Under the pieces are notes generated by a model. It saw only the letters and a program-made list of their open reading frames with translations, made no database searches and was not told the DNA's origin. 64,000 nt of DNA from Aurantiochytrium sp. KH105 (lineage: Eukaryota; Sar; Bigyra; Thraustochytrida; Thraustochytriidae). Positions 10,035-22,100 of this stretch are shown here, in pieces. The translations under genes and the position numbers were made by a program. Position 1 is the first letter of the stretch; every line of letters begins with the position of its first letter. The stretch is from NCBI GenBank assembly GCA_003116975.1, contig BGKB01000149.1, positions 62,001 to 126,000 on the forward strand. Reading direction: 5' to 3'.

Positions 10035-11235
10035 CCCGTTTCTTGCCTTGGTCTTTTCCTTTTTCCTCTCCTCTCCTTTTGTCTATCTGGCGCTCTTGAG
10101 AATCGAGAACCGCGCTCTCGAGACAATCTCAGGGCGGTCTCGCCGTTCGCGCGCGGCCGCGAGTGGCTCCGGAGGCCGCGGCGCAACGCGTGCGCGGCGG
10201 AGGGTGGAGGGCAGCTCCGCTCGCGCGGGCGGCGCGCTCCAAGGCCGGCGGGGAAGGCTGGCGATGCGGGCTAGGCTGGCGATGGCTGGATGCGCAGATG
10301 GACCGCGAGACCCAGAGCACGCATGCAGCACAGACAGAACCGCTTCGGCCGCGCGGGGCGCGGAGGAAACCGCCTCGAGGCGCGGCGCGGGGCGGGGAGG
10401 GAGACGGGGGGCGGCGGAAACGCGGCGTGCGGCGCCGCGGGGCTGCGCGAGAAACGCCTCGCGGGGAGCGCGCAGAACTGGCCCACGCGGCGGGCGGGTG
10501 GCCAAATTGGGAACGGGAGGGAGAAAGGAAGTGCCGGAAGGGGGGCGCTTGCGTCTCCTCGTGCGACCTCGCAAGCTGACCCTGAGCGCGTGCGGAAGGG
10601 ATGGCGGCGGCGAAACGCTCGCGGAGGGCGCGCAGATTTGACCAGTGCAGCGCAGTGGCGCAGTAGCGCAGCGCTGCGGCGGCCGGTGGCTTTTCGGCGC
10701 AGCAGGGTTTGAATTGAATTTGACTCAAGTTCAAATTCCGCGAGTTCGAAACGATCGACCAGCGCGCGGTGCGTGCGTACGTGCATGGATGGGCTGAGGC
10801 CTCGCGATCGTCCCCGACGCGCGACCGCCTCGGGGCGGCCACGGCTCGGCTCCTCTCCCGCACAGATGGATCGATGGATGGTCCCTTCCTCGCGCCCGAG
10901 CCTTGGCGGGAACATGAGGTGTAAAAAAAAATAACCAACCATAAAACCGGGCTTGCGCTTTCTACCCGTTACCGGTTACTTTTTATTTTACATGACCTCA
11001 CGCGCGCGCCCGCTCCCTCGCTTGCTCGCTCGCTCCTGCCGTCCCGCGGCTGCAGCGACGACGACGAGCGCCCCTCCCCCCTTGCCAACTCCCCTCCCTT
11101 TCGGCCGCGACGCGCATAGGCCTCGGCGGTCCGGGCGCACTCGGGAAGCTAGCTAGCAAGCTTGCGATCGCGGCGATGGCGCTCGCAGGGCGCTCTTATG
11201 TCGCTCTCATCATAAGTCAGAGAAGCGCTCTCATC

Positions 11236-11273
11236 CGTCTCGTCTCATCTCGTCTCGTCTCGCCTCGTCTCGT
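11236..11273. repeat. GTCTC pentamer repeat
   Basis: About seven imperfect copies of CGTCT/GTCTC in the gene-free region. Confidence 0.8.
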
Positions 11274-11657
11274 GACATCTATCTCAAGGCAAGTACAGCT
11301 CCAGCTGGACGGCCGGTCCGGGCCAAGGAAAGCGACAAGATCAGGGGAGCAGCAACCTCGCGCGAATCGGGCGCCCCTGGGCACCTCCGCACCGATAATA
11401 ACAGCAACGACGCACCCTGGACCAGAAAGAAAATAAATGAGCAAGGCCTCCGAATCGTGGAGCGTCCCGCTGCCGCCACTGCTGCTACCGCGCGCGACGG
11501 CGAGGCGAGTGAGCCTCCAGTCGGTCGGTCCGGCGGTTGAGTGGCCATGGTGGCTGGGCGGTCGGTTGGCTGGCTGGTCAGAAGACTGAGTATAGGTATA
11601 GGTAGGGAGGTGGTCGCTGGCTGCAGGAAAAGAAATCATCACGGCATAGCCGAGATT

Positions 11658-11710
11658 CACATCACATCAAATCACATCACATCACATCACATCACATCAC
11701 GTCACATCAC
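11658..11710. repeat. (ATCAC)n pentamer repeat
   Basis: About ten copies of ATCAC, one with a CAA variant and the last with GTCAC. Confidence 0.9.
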
Positions 11711-13314
11711 GTCCTCATCGCATCCTCATCACCGTGAGATCAATGCGCATCCATCGCGTGCGCAAAAGCCATGCCGCACTAGGCCTAGCCGCGGGAATGG
11801 CAATGGTGTGGTCATTTTAAGCTTGGCGTCGGGATCCGGCGCGGAGGGCGCCCCACTGCCAGGCGGACGTTTGGACGTTGCTCAGCGTCACCGGGGGACG
11901 CACACCCAACCCACACACTCGCGCTCTGCGTCCATGGTCCACAGGAGCGCGGCCATTTTTCTTGCTTGGTGTGAAGCGCCTAGGCGCAGAAAAGCCGGTG
12001 AGTGTAGCAGCTCGACTTTTCAGGGATCTTTGTTGGCGGTCGCAGTCGATTGTATTGCTAGTGTATCGGCGATTCGATCGATCTGAAGTACAAGCAAGCT
12101 GCAGCTGCAGCTACTACGGGTTGCAAGCCCCTGTCACACCAAAGCAAGCAACAGCAAACAGCAGCCAGGCCGTCTGCCGCAGTGGCCGCTGCCAGCCAGT
12201 CTCGGTAGATCGCACGAGCGATCGACCCAGTCACCGTTGCCGTCCCAACGTCCGAGCATGCGACGGTCCTCTTTTCTATAATTTATCTATTTGCGCTCTT
12301 TTTCTTCTTTTTTTGATGCGAGATCAGTCAATCAGTGGGTCGGTCCGAACGCAGTGCGGGCTCCTCGTGCCCCGGGCAACCAGGCAATGCTGGCATCGGC
12401 TACAAGCGACAGCAGCAGCTGCAGCTGCAGGAGGAACGGCAACGGATACCATGGCATGACTCGCGACAAAGCAAAAGGTCCTGTTGGGTGTTGTGAGCTT
12501 GCGTGCCGGTTGCTGTGGCTAAGAAGCAGCGCGCGCGCGCGCGCGGATCGATTGCCGTTTTCGGACGTTGGGCTCCTCCACAGCGGCTTCCATGGAGATG
12601 CGGGGAAACCGAGCACATCCCTCACATGGCAGTCATGTCATGTCGACCGTCATGTAGGCAAAGGCTCGCTGTCGGTGGGCAGCGGATAGGGCGCGTGCAG
12701 TGACCGAGTAAAGCGAGGCCATGCAGCAGCGGCACGGCCAGCAGCCGCAGGCCTCCTCGTGGGGAGGGCTTGGCTGCCGCATCAATCAATCGCCTACCTC
12801 CTCTTACCTTTTACAGCTGTTAGTTTTTTGCTTATGTTCATCGCCGGTAGCCTAGGCCTGGTCTGCCAGTCGATCCACAGTCCCAACCGCCACCGAGCTT
12901 AGCTTTTAGCGGGCTGGCTGGTTGGTGACATCAACCCAACGAGTCTTTGCTGTGTCTGGAGGGACAAAAGTCGCAAGAGCCGTTGGAAATGCATTCCGTG
13001 ACCGTGGCAGAGAAGCGCGGTTCGGCTAGCAGTTGTGGCGTTGCTTTTTTAGAACTTGCACGGCTTTGCTCTTGCATCGCGTGTTGCGTGCAGTCTCCGT
13101 TGCATGGTGTGGCGTGGTGTAGCTCTGCTTTATTATCGTCAGCCACTGCGAACTGCAGGCAGCACTCGTCTTTGTTTGCATGAGATCGTCACCGAGAGCG
13201 ACAGCGATAGAGAGCGACGAACGCGCCTAAGACGCGATGTGGCAAGGAAACTGAAGGGTGGGCCCATTCGGTGCATCAACGTTTCGCACGCACGCTCACT
13301 CTAGCTGGCTGCTA

Positions 13315-13315
<1 letters not shown>

Positions 13316-13350
<35 letters not shown>
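13316..13350. repeat. (CTGG)n tetranucleotide repeat
   Basis: Nearly nine uninterrupted CTGG copies, followed 35 bp on by a CCTGCCTGCAGGCAGGCAGG palindrome at about 13384-13403. Confidence 0.9.
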
Positions 13351-13352
<2 letters not shown>

Positions 13353-13953
13353 TTGCCGCTAGCCCAGGTAATTGGCGCTTATCCTGCCTGCAGGCAGGCA
13401 GGTAAAGAAGACAAAATCACCTGCAACATTACCCTGCACCCGAATCACAACACGAACGGCAAGATTGTCCAATGGCAGAAAAATTTGTCGAACTCACTGT
13501 CAACACAACTGCTATGCATGAACGTGCTGTGGGCGTTACGGTGCGGCAAAGATTGAAAAGTCTCTCTGTACTCCTTTGGAGAATAAGTGGGCCATCGACA
13601 TGGAAGGAAAAAGAAAAGAAAAAGAAACCTTTTTGAGCTGATAGTGATGAAGATTTTGCTTGCTTGACTGTAAATGCCTGTGTGTACACGTTGTCCAAAA
13701 AAAAATACGTGGCATTGACGGGTGTAAACAAAAACACAAACAAAAACGAAATCGAAAACATCAGAGGTGCTCGTCGAAAACGAAAGAATGCTGCTTGATA
13801 ATTTACTTGCCATGGTGCACAAACAGCATCCAACAAAGGTTTTACAGGTACGTGCAAGAGAAAGAACTCGGATGATCGTCGTCGCTTCAAGTCCTCCTTA
13901 CTCGTCCATCATCACCCGAACGAACCCTGTATCACCCAAACTTTTCACTACCC

Positions 13954-15510
13954 TCACTCGTCGTCGTCAGAGTCGAGGATCACAATCGCACCGTCATCGT
14001 CCTCCCGCGAGCCCGGCATTGAATCCGGAAGTTGCGGCGTCGCAGGTCGGGAGTCCTGCTCAGGCGTCAAGCTTTGAAGTACAGGCAAGGAGGGCTGGCG
14101 GTCTGACTCAAGAAAAGATCCAGGTCGCTTCAGTCCACGAGGTTCCGAGGAATTTGAACTTGGAGCTGCAGAATCCAGAGAACCTTCTACGTAAGGTTGC
14201 CACCGGCCATCGCTAAAGTACTCCACCTTGTCCACGCTGTCGCCCGAGTCCCGGACTTTTTGGATAATCTCCGTGAACCATGGATCGGTCCGCAGATTGG
14301 CCGGGAACAATGGCGCTTTGTTACATACTGGACAGCGGAACTGCGCGTTCTTTGCAATGCGCTGGAAATCAAGAAACCCGCCCGCGTCGAAACACTGCAC
14401 GTGCGTGCAATCCTTTCCACGCACGGGGACCTCGATGGGCATAAAGGTGACGTTGTCACGCAAACTCACCGCGACTTGGCCCATCTCAATCTCGCCGTCC
14501 CCAAAGACGTCACGGACGAGCTTGAGTGAGTGGTCGTATGGAGTTGTCGTGAGTCGCTCCAAAAGCCTGGGCGTGGTAAGCCGTCGCGACACGACTACGG
14601 AGATGGCGAAGCGCGCACCTTCGTCGCGAAGTTCGCAGTACGGGTGCGTTATACGTAAATTCGCCTTTTGCGAGCTTGAAGACACAAACTTGGTAATATC
14701 CGCCGGGCGCTCGCGCACGGCTTTGGTGCGGAGTCGCCCATCCGGTGCCTGCTGAATCAACTTGACCGCTTTCTGGTTTGCGTACACTGCTGCTGCGGGT
14801 GGCCATCGTACCACCTTGGCTTGCATCGGCAGAGACTTGCCGGCGTTAACAAGTTTTCTGTCTTCCTCGAGCTCCTTTCTGCCCTTGGCCACTTGGACGC
14901 AGTAGACCAAGACTTGGACGTCGGGTTCCATGAGAAGCGAACGCGGCACCTGGCTCAGACTGACCATCAAATTCGAAGGTCCGTGCCCCCTGTGCACAAG
15001 CAGGCTTGCATCGTGCACGACTTGCTCTAGCTCAGCAAACGGGTCCGATTTTGCAACGTCTGACAGTAAAATCCTCGCCCTTTCCAAAAGTCTTCCTTCC
15101 CCTTCTGACTCATCAGGTTCTTGGCCCATCGCAACGTTTGCTCGGGGATTCAGCGCCTGCATTACGCCCGAATAGAGGGCCGCGGATTGCAGGTTGGAAC
15201 CAAGGTCACGGATGTGCCCACCGCCGACGCTATTACTGCTGCTACTACTACTTGAACTCGGATGTCGAATTGTTGGAGCTTGGTACGAGGAGGGCGAGGG
15301 TGGGCCAACCGTGCCGAATGGATTAGTGACAACATCATAGATTTCCTCATTGAGGCCAGTGCGGTCGGCATACTCCAGAATACGGGTCACCAAATCGGCC
15401 TTGTTTCCAGACTTGCGCAGGCAAAACCTTGACAGCACTTGCTTTAATGTAGCAACACGCAACTTGGGTAAGTTCTGCTCCAGCAGCATACGAAAGTCGT
15501 TGTTTTCCAT
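13954..15510 (-). CDS. PIAS/Siz-type SUMO E3 ligase
   Basis: Protein of 518 aa. Residues 14-50 form a SAP DNA-binding domain (LRVATLKQVLSRFCLRKSGNKADLVTRIL). A PINIT-like region spans roughly 150-320. The SP-RING (MIZ zinc finger) is at about 360-400, with CTHVQCFDAGGFLDF then NAQFRCPVCNK giving the Cys/His ligands. The tail ends in AIVILDSDDDE, a textbook SUMO-interacting motif: a hydrophobic core followed by acidic residues. SAP, PINIT, SP-RING and SIM in this order define PIAS/Siz E3s, which recruit the UBC9-SUMO thioester and modify chromatin proteins in the nucleus. Single exon. The residue before CPVC is Phe-Arg rather than the commoner Trp-x. Confidence 0.93.
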   Translation of the reverse strand: MENNDFRMLLEQNLPKLRVATLKQVLSRFCLRKSGNKADLVTRILEYADRTGLNEEIYDVVTNPFGTVGPPSPSSYQAPTIRHPSSSSSSSSNSVGGGHIRDLGSNLQSAALYSGVMQALNPRANVAMGQEPDESEGEGRLLERARILLSDVAKSDPFAELEQVVHDASLLVHRGHGPSNLMVSLSQVPRSLLMEPDVQVLVYCVQVAKGRKELEEDRKLVNAGKSLPMQAKVVRWPPAAAVYANQKAVKLIQQAPDGRLRTKAVRERPADITKFVSSSSQKANLRITHPYCELRDEGARFAISVVVSRRLTTPRLLERLTTTPYDHSLKLVRDVFGDGEIEMGQVAVSLRDNVTFMPIEVPVRGKDCTHVQCFDAGGFLDFQRIAKNAQFRCPVCNKAPLFPANLRTDPWFTEIIQKVRDSGDSVDKVEYFSDGRWQPYVEGSLDSAAPSSNSSEPRGLKRPGSFLESDRQPSLPVLQSLTPEQDSRPATPQLPDSMPGSREDDDGAIVILDSDDDE

Positions 15511-16373
15511 GATTTATATCCTCCACGAAAAAAGGAGTCGCCAACAAGAAGTGCGCTTGGCTTTCGAAAAATCTGCTCCTTCTCGCAAGCTCACGTTCCT
15601 TCGAAGCGTCGCGCGTGAGGGTCGAAACTTCTTTCTTTCTTATTCTCCTTCCGTCCAGCTCAGCCCGTGTCTGCCTGACTGTCTTTTCTTGACGTCGGCC
15701 CTGTGGCGTCGCGGGTAAAGGTCTCGCGAAGAAGAAGCTGAGCAAAGGGAATTCTATTCCTGGCGATGCGGCCTCTGCTCCGCGTAGCAGCTTCGTGTTC
15801 CTCCGTCGCGTGTTGTACGTGACGATGGGAGAGAAACGATGCGATGCGATGCGATGCGATGCGATGCGATGGCGATGCCGTTCTGTCTCAGCAGCACCGT
15901 CGGTCGGTGCGCCGGGTTCTGCTCCGTCCGGGCGACCTGAACGAAGGAAGGTGGTTGGCGTCCTCTTCACCGCGTCGGTCTCAGCCGCGCTCTCGTCCTT
16001 CTCGAGCCGCGGCGACCGCTTCCCCCGCGCGACGTGAGAGACCGGCGCGGTCGCAGCCGCTCGCTCGCGCGCGCGCGCTCGCGCAGGCCTGCTGGCTCAC
16101 GCGCCGCCCGCACGCGCGCGACGAGCTCTTCGCGCTCGTTGATTGATGGTTTACTCCGCGGTCTCTGCGTTGCCATTCTTCACTTGTGGCCGCCATTTTC
16201 CACTTGCGGACGCCGTCCTACACTTGCGCGTATAATCGAGTTTGCACGGCAGGTGCCGCATAGCCCCCTTCTAGGCCCCGGCTACCCTCTCTGTCGAGAA
16301 CTCGCCGTCTCGCGTGACGGACGACGCACCGCACCTCGCGCCCTTTCCTCTCTGACGAGAGTCTTCGACTCCG

Positions 16374-16404
<31 letters not shown>

Positions 16405-16969
16405 ATAATCATTATCTGGCAGGCGGCTGAGTAGAAGAACTCGGAGGGTGTGCGTTATGGGCGGGGGCTGGACGCCGAGGGGAGAACGCGTTGCAAAAAA
16501 AGAAGAGGCAATTCGCTGGAGAAGAACACACGCTCGCTGGTTGGCCGCCTGGCTGGCTGGCTGGCTGGCTCACGCGGCATTAGAAAACGACAAAAAGCCA
16601 ACATGGTCGAGCAAAAATAAAGCCGCGACAAGACACACAAAACTATCAATACCAAGCGAAAGAAACGAAAAGAGGGCGCGTCGAGTTCATACGAATCCCC
16701 AACCACGCACGCACCCACCCAACCACAAGTCATTCCCATTCTGAAAGCTCATCGAGGCTGAAGCGTTGAGAAAAGACAAAACAAGACAAGATAAGTCAGA
16801 GGCACGATCAGACAAGAAAGAAGAAGAGCAGGGAGGCTGGCAAAAGGGAATAGTATGAGATTGTCGGTAAAGGGGGAAAATGAAAGCGCGCGAGCGTGCG
16901 CGAAAGAGCAAGCAAACACGCAAACACGCACAGGTGAGGACCAGCTATATAGTTGTAGCAGAACAGAAT
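15511..16969. other. Intergenic, SUMO ligase to RPS8
   Basis: About 1.46 kb lies between the SUMO-ligase start and the RPS8 stop. The part next to 15510 should carry the ligase promoter. It contains the GATGC array (15838-15870), a GC-rich stretch (15960-16140), a CAG-rich run (16374-16404) and A-rich sequence toward RPS8. No gene was recognised. Confidence 0.5.
15838..15870. repeat. (GATGC)n pentamer repeat
   Basis: Six and a half copies of the GATGC unit upstream of the SUMO-ligase gene. Confidence 0.9.
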
Positions 16970-18045
16970 TTACTGGTTCTTCTTGCCCTTCTTGCGGTCG
17001 AGCATGCGCTTGTAGAAACGGAGCTCCTCACCCTCGAGAATGTAGCCGTCGCAGCGACCGCTCTGGCCGGGGCGCGAGCTGACGCAGGCAAAGAGGCGGC
17101 CCGAGTTGAACTGCTCCTCGATCTGGGGGTCGAGCTCGCGGTCCTTCTGGCGGGACTCGAGCTTGGTCTGGACCTTCTTGGACTTGGGCTTGTTCTCGTC
17201 CTCGGCCTCGTCGTTCTTCTTGGACGGGCGCTTGGTGCCGACGAGAACGCCGTAGTGCTTCTCGTACGCCTGGCGAAAGGCCGAGGCATCGATCTGCACA
17301 ATGCAGTTCTTCACGAGCGTCTTGGTGCGCAGGAGCTCGTTGTTGGTGGAGTTCCACCTGCATATTTTCAACCGCACGCGTTAAGAAAAAAGTAGCACTC
17401 AACCAGTCAGTCAACCATTCCTTCCTTTGGTGTCTCTCTCGCTTCTTCGTCTTTTTCCCTTTTTCGCTTGCCGCTCGAGTCGATCAAAAGCTCGTCGACG
17501 CCAACCAGCCAACCGTTCGTCCATCTATGCCAAATTTTGCCACTTTCACAGACCTCATCTTCCCCATCTTTTAGTCGGTAATGGCGACCTCATCCACGTA
17601 CAAATGTACGTGTCGTGCTCATGGCGAGGCGAGGCAAGCCAGTACGCGTCGAAAGGGTCGCCAAGGCAACAGAAAAAAAGGGGCCCGCGCTTGGCAAGGC
17701 AACGACCGGTCTGGTCTAGCAATAGAATTGGACATCGACGACGGTCATCGATCGACCCCCATGGGCGAAAAAAGGAAAGGAGCCCAGGTTCTTCACTTAC
17801 ACAACGTCGAGAATACGCGTCTTGCGCGTGATGTTCTCGGTGGACCAGCTAAAGTTGCCGGTGTCGAGGCGCATGGCGCGGTGCTTGATGGCACCACCGC
17901 GGCAGCGCACGAGGTGGATGCGCTTGGAGCCGAGCTTGGTGAAGGCGCCCGGTCGCGAGTTGAGGTACTTCCTCTTCTTGTTCGTGACCGCGCGCTTGCC
18001 ACCGGTGTGGCGCCGCTTGTGCATCGTGTCGCGCGAGAGACCCAT
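16970..18045 (-). CDS. RPS8: 40S ribosomal protein eS8
   Basis: Two exons, 17801-18045 and 16970-17357, joined across a 443-bp intron give 210 aa, the normal eS8 length. Exon 1 starts [18 protein letters not shown] and ends ILDVV; exon 2 continues [20 protein letters not shown], matching the universal eS8 core. The donor is GTAAGT (17800 downward) and the acceptor ATGCAG ends at 17358; phase is preserved. eS8 is a component of the small ribosomal subunit that binds 18S rRNA. The insertion [16 protein letters not shown] is the usual variable eukaryotic loop. It is divergent from the CM1 gene. Confidence 0.97.
17358..17800 (-). other. RPS8 intron
   Basis: GT-AG intron of 443 bp in the 82nd codon of RPS8, the longest intron in the window. 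RPS8 introns host snoRNAs in animals, but I found no convincing C/D box pair here. The sequence shows only short repeats. Confidence 0.85.
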
Positions 18046-19179
18046 CGTGCCGACGCGAGTTGTACTCCTCCGCAAACTCCTGCTGCGCTCTTCGATCAGC
18101 GATTGATGGCTTCTCCCCCTCGCTGCTCCCTTCCTTCCCTTTGCTGCCTGCCACTGGCTGGACCCTGCTTGTTCATAGACGCGCCCCGGCCCTACTTTCA
18201 GACCGCAGTGGGGTGAAAATGCCCAAGCCACCCATCGCGCGCCGGACTCCTCGTACCCTAACCCTGTGAACCACCAATGTTTAGCCGGGGACACTTACGC
18301 GGACCCGGTGTGCGGCCGTGGGATGGGTGTGCACTCATGGCGAGCGTGTGGTGGTTAGATTTACTTGTTATTCCAACAATGTCTGCTGCACTGATTCTAG
18401 TCTAGGCCTAGACCTACCATCGCGACGACGAGGACGATGCATCGGCGCTAGAGAAAAGGGAAATGCAACAATTGATTGACCTCAGACAATAATCAACGAT
18501 TCGGTTGACCGATTGGTCGGTCGACCGATCGGTCGGTCGTTCGGTAGGTCTCTATGCAAAGCTCATCGGAATGAATGAAGTAGTATCGAGGTATCGAGCA
18601 CAAAGGTCGCTCGCTCTCCGTCGATCAGTTTGTCAAGAAGAAGCTTGTAGGCCTAGGCCTAGTCGAATTCCTTTTCCAAATTTATTCATTCACAAACAAG
18701 GCGCGCACGAAAGCGAATGGTGGGTTCTCTTTGCTCTTTTTGTACTCATCACTTTTTAGATCGAGTTCGTTCTGCATGAGACAGAAAGAAAGAAAGGAAA
18801 GAAGAAGCAAGTTCGGTACTGTACTTATGTTTTATAAAAATAAAACCGACGGCCTTCCTTCGTTGTGCCGGTACTACAATTCTTCGATTTTTTATCCATG
18901 CGTATCTGCAACAGCGATGGTCTGACCCACGCCAGACGCAGCGCGAAGCGAGAATCGAGCAAAATCCGCAATTCAATCCAATGGGCCTAGGCCTATACAA
19001 CCAGCGTCCTAACTGTAAGACAAATCGTAGGGGACGGTTACAGCTTTTGTAGTAGCGAGTACTAGCAATGAGTTAGGTGAAGAGGTGCAAGCAAGCAAGC
19101 AAGCAAGCAAGCAGACCCAGACCCAGACCCCGTGCGCGCAGATTATAGCGCGCTCGCGCGCGCGCAGACGACAGATAAG
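18046..19179. promoter_or_regulatory. Divergent RPS8/CM1-gene promoter region
   Basis: A 1.13-kb region between two divergent genes. It holds four TAGGCCTA octamers: 18403-18410 inside a 14-bp palindrome, two overlapping copies at 18648-18661, and 18988-18995. Interlocking palindromes lie at 18517-18535, one of them CGACCGATCGGTCG. A GCAA repeat sits at 19087-19112 just before the CM1-gene leader. No coding signal was seen. Confidence 0.5.
19087..19112. repeat. (GCAA)n repeat
   Basis: Six to seven GCAA copies followed by three ACCCAG units, about 65 bp upstream of the CM1-gene ATG. Confidence 0.85.
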
Positions 19180-22100
19180 ATGGATGGCGGAAGCCCGCCA
19201 CGCGTAGGCCCCGCGGTGGCGGCCGTCGGCGTGAGCGGCCAGCGAGGCGAGCTGGAAAAGCTGAGCAAGGAGAACTTTAACCTGAAGCTGCGCATCTTTT
19301 ACCTCGAGGAGCGCGTAGCCAAACTGCGCAAAGGCGGCGAGACGGACGAATCTCTCGAGCAAGAAGTACTCCAGCAAAAAGTCTTGCTCGAGGAAAAACA
19401 GCAAGAGCTCGATGAGCGCAATCTTCTCCTCGTCAAGGCCCGCAATGCCATCGAGGGTCTCCAGACAGATCTGGCCCTGTGCAGCGCCGAGCTTGACGAG
19501 GCGCGCAACGTCGAAATCCCCGTCGAACTCTTGCGCGAAAAAGAGCAAGAGATCGATGCTCTGCGCCACAAGATCCGCGAACTCGACGAGCGCGATCGCA
19601 AACGTCTCGAGGACGTGCTCACGCTCAATGAGCAGGTTCGCGAACTCGAGCCCGAGAAGAAACGTGCCGCCGACCTGGACCTCGCCCTCGCCGAGGCGAA
19701 CAGTACTCTTGCCGACGCCGAGCGGGCGCTCTTGCAGCGCGACGCTCGTCTCGAGGAGATCCGGGCCGAACATACCAAGCTTGCTCGCGAAAACGAGACG
19801 CTCCGCGCTCAAGTTGTGGAGGGCGCTCGCGCTCTCGGGGAACAGCGCAGTCAAGAGGCCGAGGCCATGAGCAAGCTGCAGGAAACCGCGCGAAACGAAG
19901 AGGCGCGCGTCAACAAACTCACGCAGCTCCTCAAGCAGTGCGAACAGGAACGTGACCAGAGCGAGCGGGCAGCTGCTCTGGCAGAACGCAAGACGGAAGA
20001 GCTAGCGCGCGAGCTCGAGGATGCGCGGGCAGCCCAAGACGACCTCCAAGCAACGACACGCCGTCTCGAGCGTGACAACGCTCGGCTCCGCGAAACCTAT
20101 GCAACGAAGGAGCACAGTCTGCGTCGCGAGGGTGACCTCCGGCAGCAGGAATTGCGACACGCGCAAAACGAAAAGGTGCTTGCGCTCACTTCCGAGCTGG
20201 CGCAGCTCAAGGGCAAGGTGAATGCCGTCGAGTTCGCGCGCGATGAAGCGTACAGGCAGGTCGAGGCCGAACGCAGCCGAGCCGAAGCTCGAGAAGCGGA
20301 AGCGAGCGAGGCTCGAGCTGCCGTCAAGGATCTGCAAAACAAGCTCGCCATCGAGACAAAGGCCAGCAAAGAGGCTACTGCGCAACTCCGCGAGTCATTG
20401 GCCAACAGCGTGAATCGTGAAAAGGAGTTCCAGCGTCAAGTCAGGCTGCGCGAGGTCCTTGGCTCGAGAGCCGACACGTCCATCCAGGGTGCTGTGCCGG
20501 ATCACGCCTCCTTCATCTCCTCGTCATCCTCTCTCTTTGGGGATGACCTCGTCATTGATGAGCTTGCAGACCACCGCGGCGAGCGTGCATCGCTCGCAAA
20601 CACCGCAATCGCTGAAAGGCCCGAACCACGGACCTGGGTCGCCGACGAGAGCGGCCTCAGTCGCCGCAGCGCCGGCCCGCGGTCGCCACGAAGCCAAAGC
20701 CAAAGCCACGAATCATCTTCAGCAGCAGCGGCAGCACAGCTACGACAGTCGCGAATCTCTCATACCTCGCACGTCTCGCACACTTCGCTTGCTGCCCCTG
20801 CTGGGGGCGAGGTCGTTTTGCGCCTCGAGGACCTCCAAGACCTCAAGAACCTCTTCACTAAAAAGGGTCTCGAAATGGAACGCAAGTGGCGCGCCAAACT
20901 CAAGCGAATCGCAGACCAGCTCGAGCGCGCCGAGACACAACTCGAGCATGCGGAGAGCAAACTTGGCTTCTTCATGCAGAGCATGCAGTCCATGGCAAAC
21001 TCAAGTAGCACTCATCTCAAGGGTCAGGCCCGCTCCATGGAGAAGCGCTACAACGAGCTCCTTAGCGAGCTTCGTTCCGAACGCAAAGAAAAGGAGGACC
21101 GCGTCCGCGTGCTCGAGGCTCGCGCGCATAGGAGTGCCGAGGAAAAGGAGGCTCTTCACGACCAGCTCGGAGCTGCGCGCGAACGCGCCGCTGTGGCGGA
21201 AGGCGAGGCACGCCAAATTCGCGCAGAACTCGAGGCCGTGCGTGAGGAGAAATATCGTCTCGACAAGCGCCTCGAAGAACTGCACGGTGCCCAGTCCACC
21301 GTCGAAGAGTGCAACCGCGTGCTCTCGCTCGAACTCGAGGATCGCGGACGCCGCGTCGAGGATCTCACTGATTCGCAAAACGCCATGAAACACCAGCTAC
21401 GCACGCTTCGCGATGAGCTACATGCCAAAAAGCAAACTGTTGCCACGCTCGAGCGTAAGCTCGACCATGCCGCGCGCAAGCTCGAAGCGCGCGACTCGCA
21501 GCTCCGCGAGTCCAAATCGCGCCTCGATCGCGCTCTGCTCGATCCCTCTTCTTCTTCGTCGTCCTCGTCATCTTCATATCGGGACCTGCACGGCGGCCAG
21601 CATCCTTCAAAGATGCACGCCGAAAACCTTCGCGGCCACGACGAGTTTGAGCGCAAAATTTTACGACAAGTCAAAGAGACTGAGCGCGCCATTCAATCAT
21701 CCGGGTCCACGTCCTTGCATCGCGTGAATAACTCCTTTGCAAGGAACGAATTTAATGGCGATCGCGACGCCAGCTTTCTCTTGTACGAGGCCCTCTGTAG
21801 GGGCGAGGATACCTTTGCAGGAGTCCTGGACGCCGTTGCTGCACTCGTGGAAAAAACCCACACGCTCGTATCTCGTCATGGGCAAGCTGCATCGTACGAC
21901 TTGCGAGACCTCTTGAGCGAGAATCAACGTCTCGCACTGGATGTCCAGCGCCTTGGCGAGGACATGTACTCGCTGCACCAGCGACTTGTCGCTGAGGCGG
22001 CGGCCTCACGTAACCCACGACCCTCGTTGAGCGCGAGTGGAGGGCCCCACAGCGTTCCGGGATGGCGACGTGACACCGCCTCTCTTTCGAGCAATAGCAG

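Larger units (their letters stand above)
9007..13953. other. 4.9-kb gene-free region rich in simple repeats
   Basis: This is the longest interval without a credible gene. It holds the promoter and leader of the ARM-BTB gene at its left end, including a CTG run at 9035-9064 that lies just upstream of the chosen ATG. At its right end is the 3' flank of the SUMO-ligase gene. Between are TTTC, GTCTC, ATCAC and CTGG arrays, GC-rich sequence (9440-10600) and more balanced sequence (11800-13900). Frames here are short, GC-driven and show no family signature. I searched by eye for tRNA B-boxes and found none that fold. Confidence 0.6.

Noticed and set aside
10735-10760. GAGTTCGAAAC, similar to a tRNA B box
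   Set aside because: No A box at the right distance and no cloverleaf could be drawn.
17358-17800. snoRNA in the RPS8 intron
   Set aside because: No RTGATGA/CTGA pair on the transcribed strand, and no clear H/ACA hairpins by eye.
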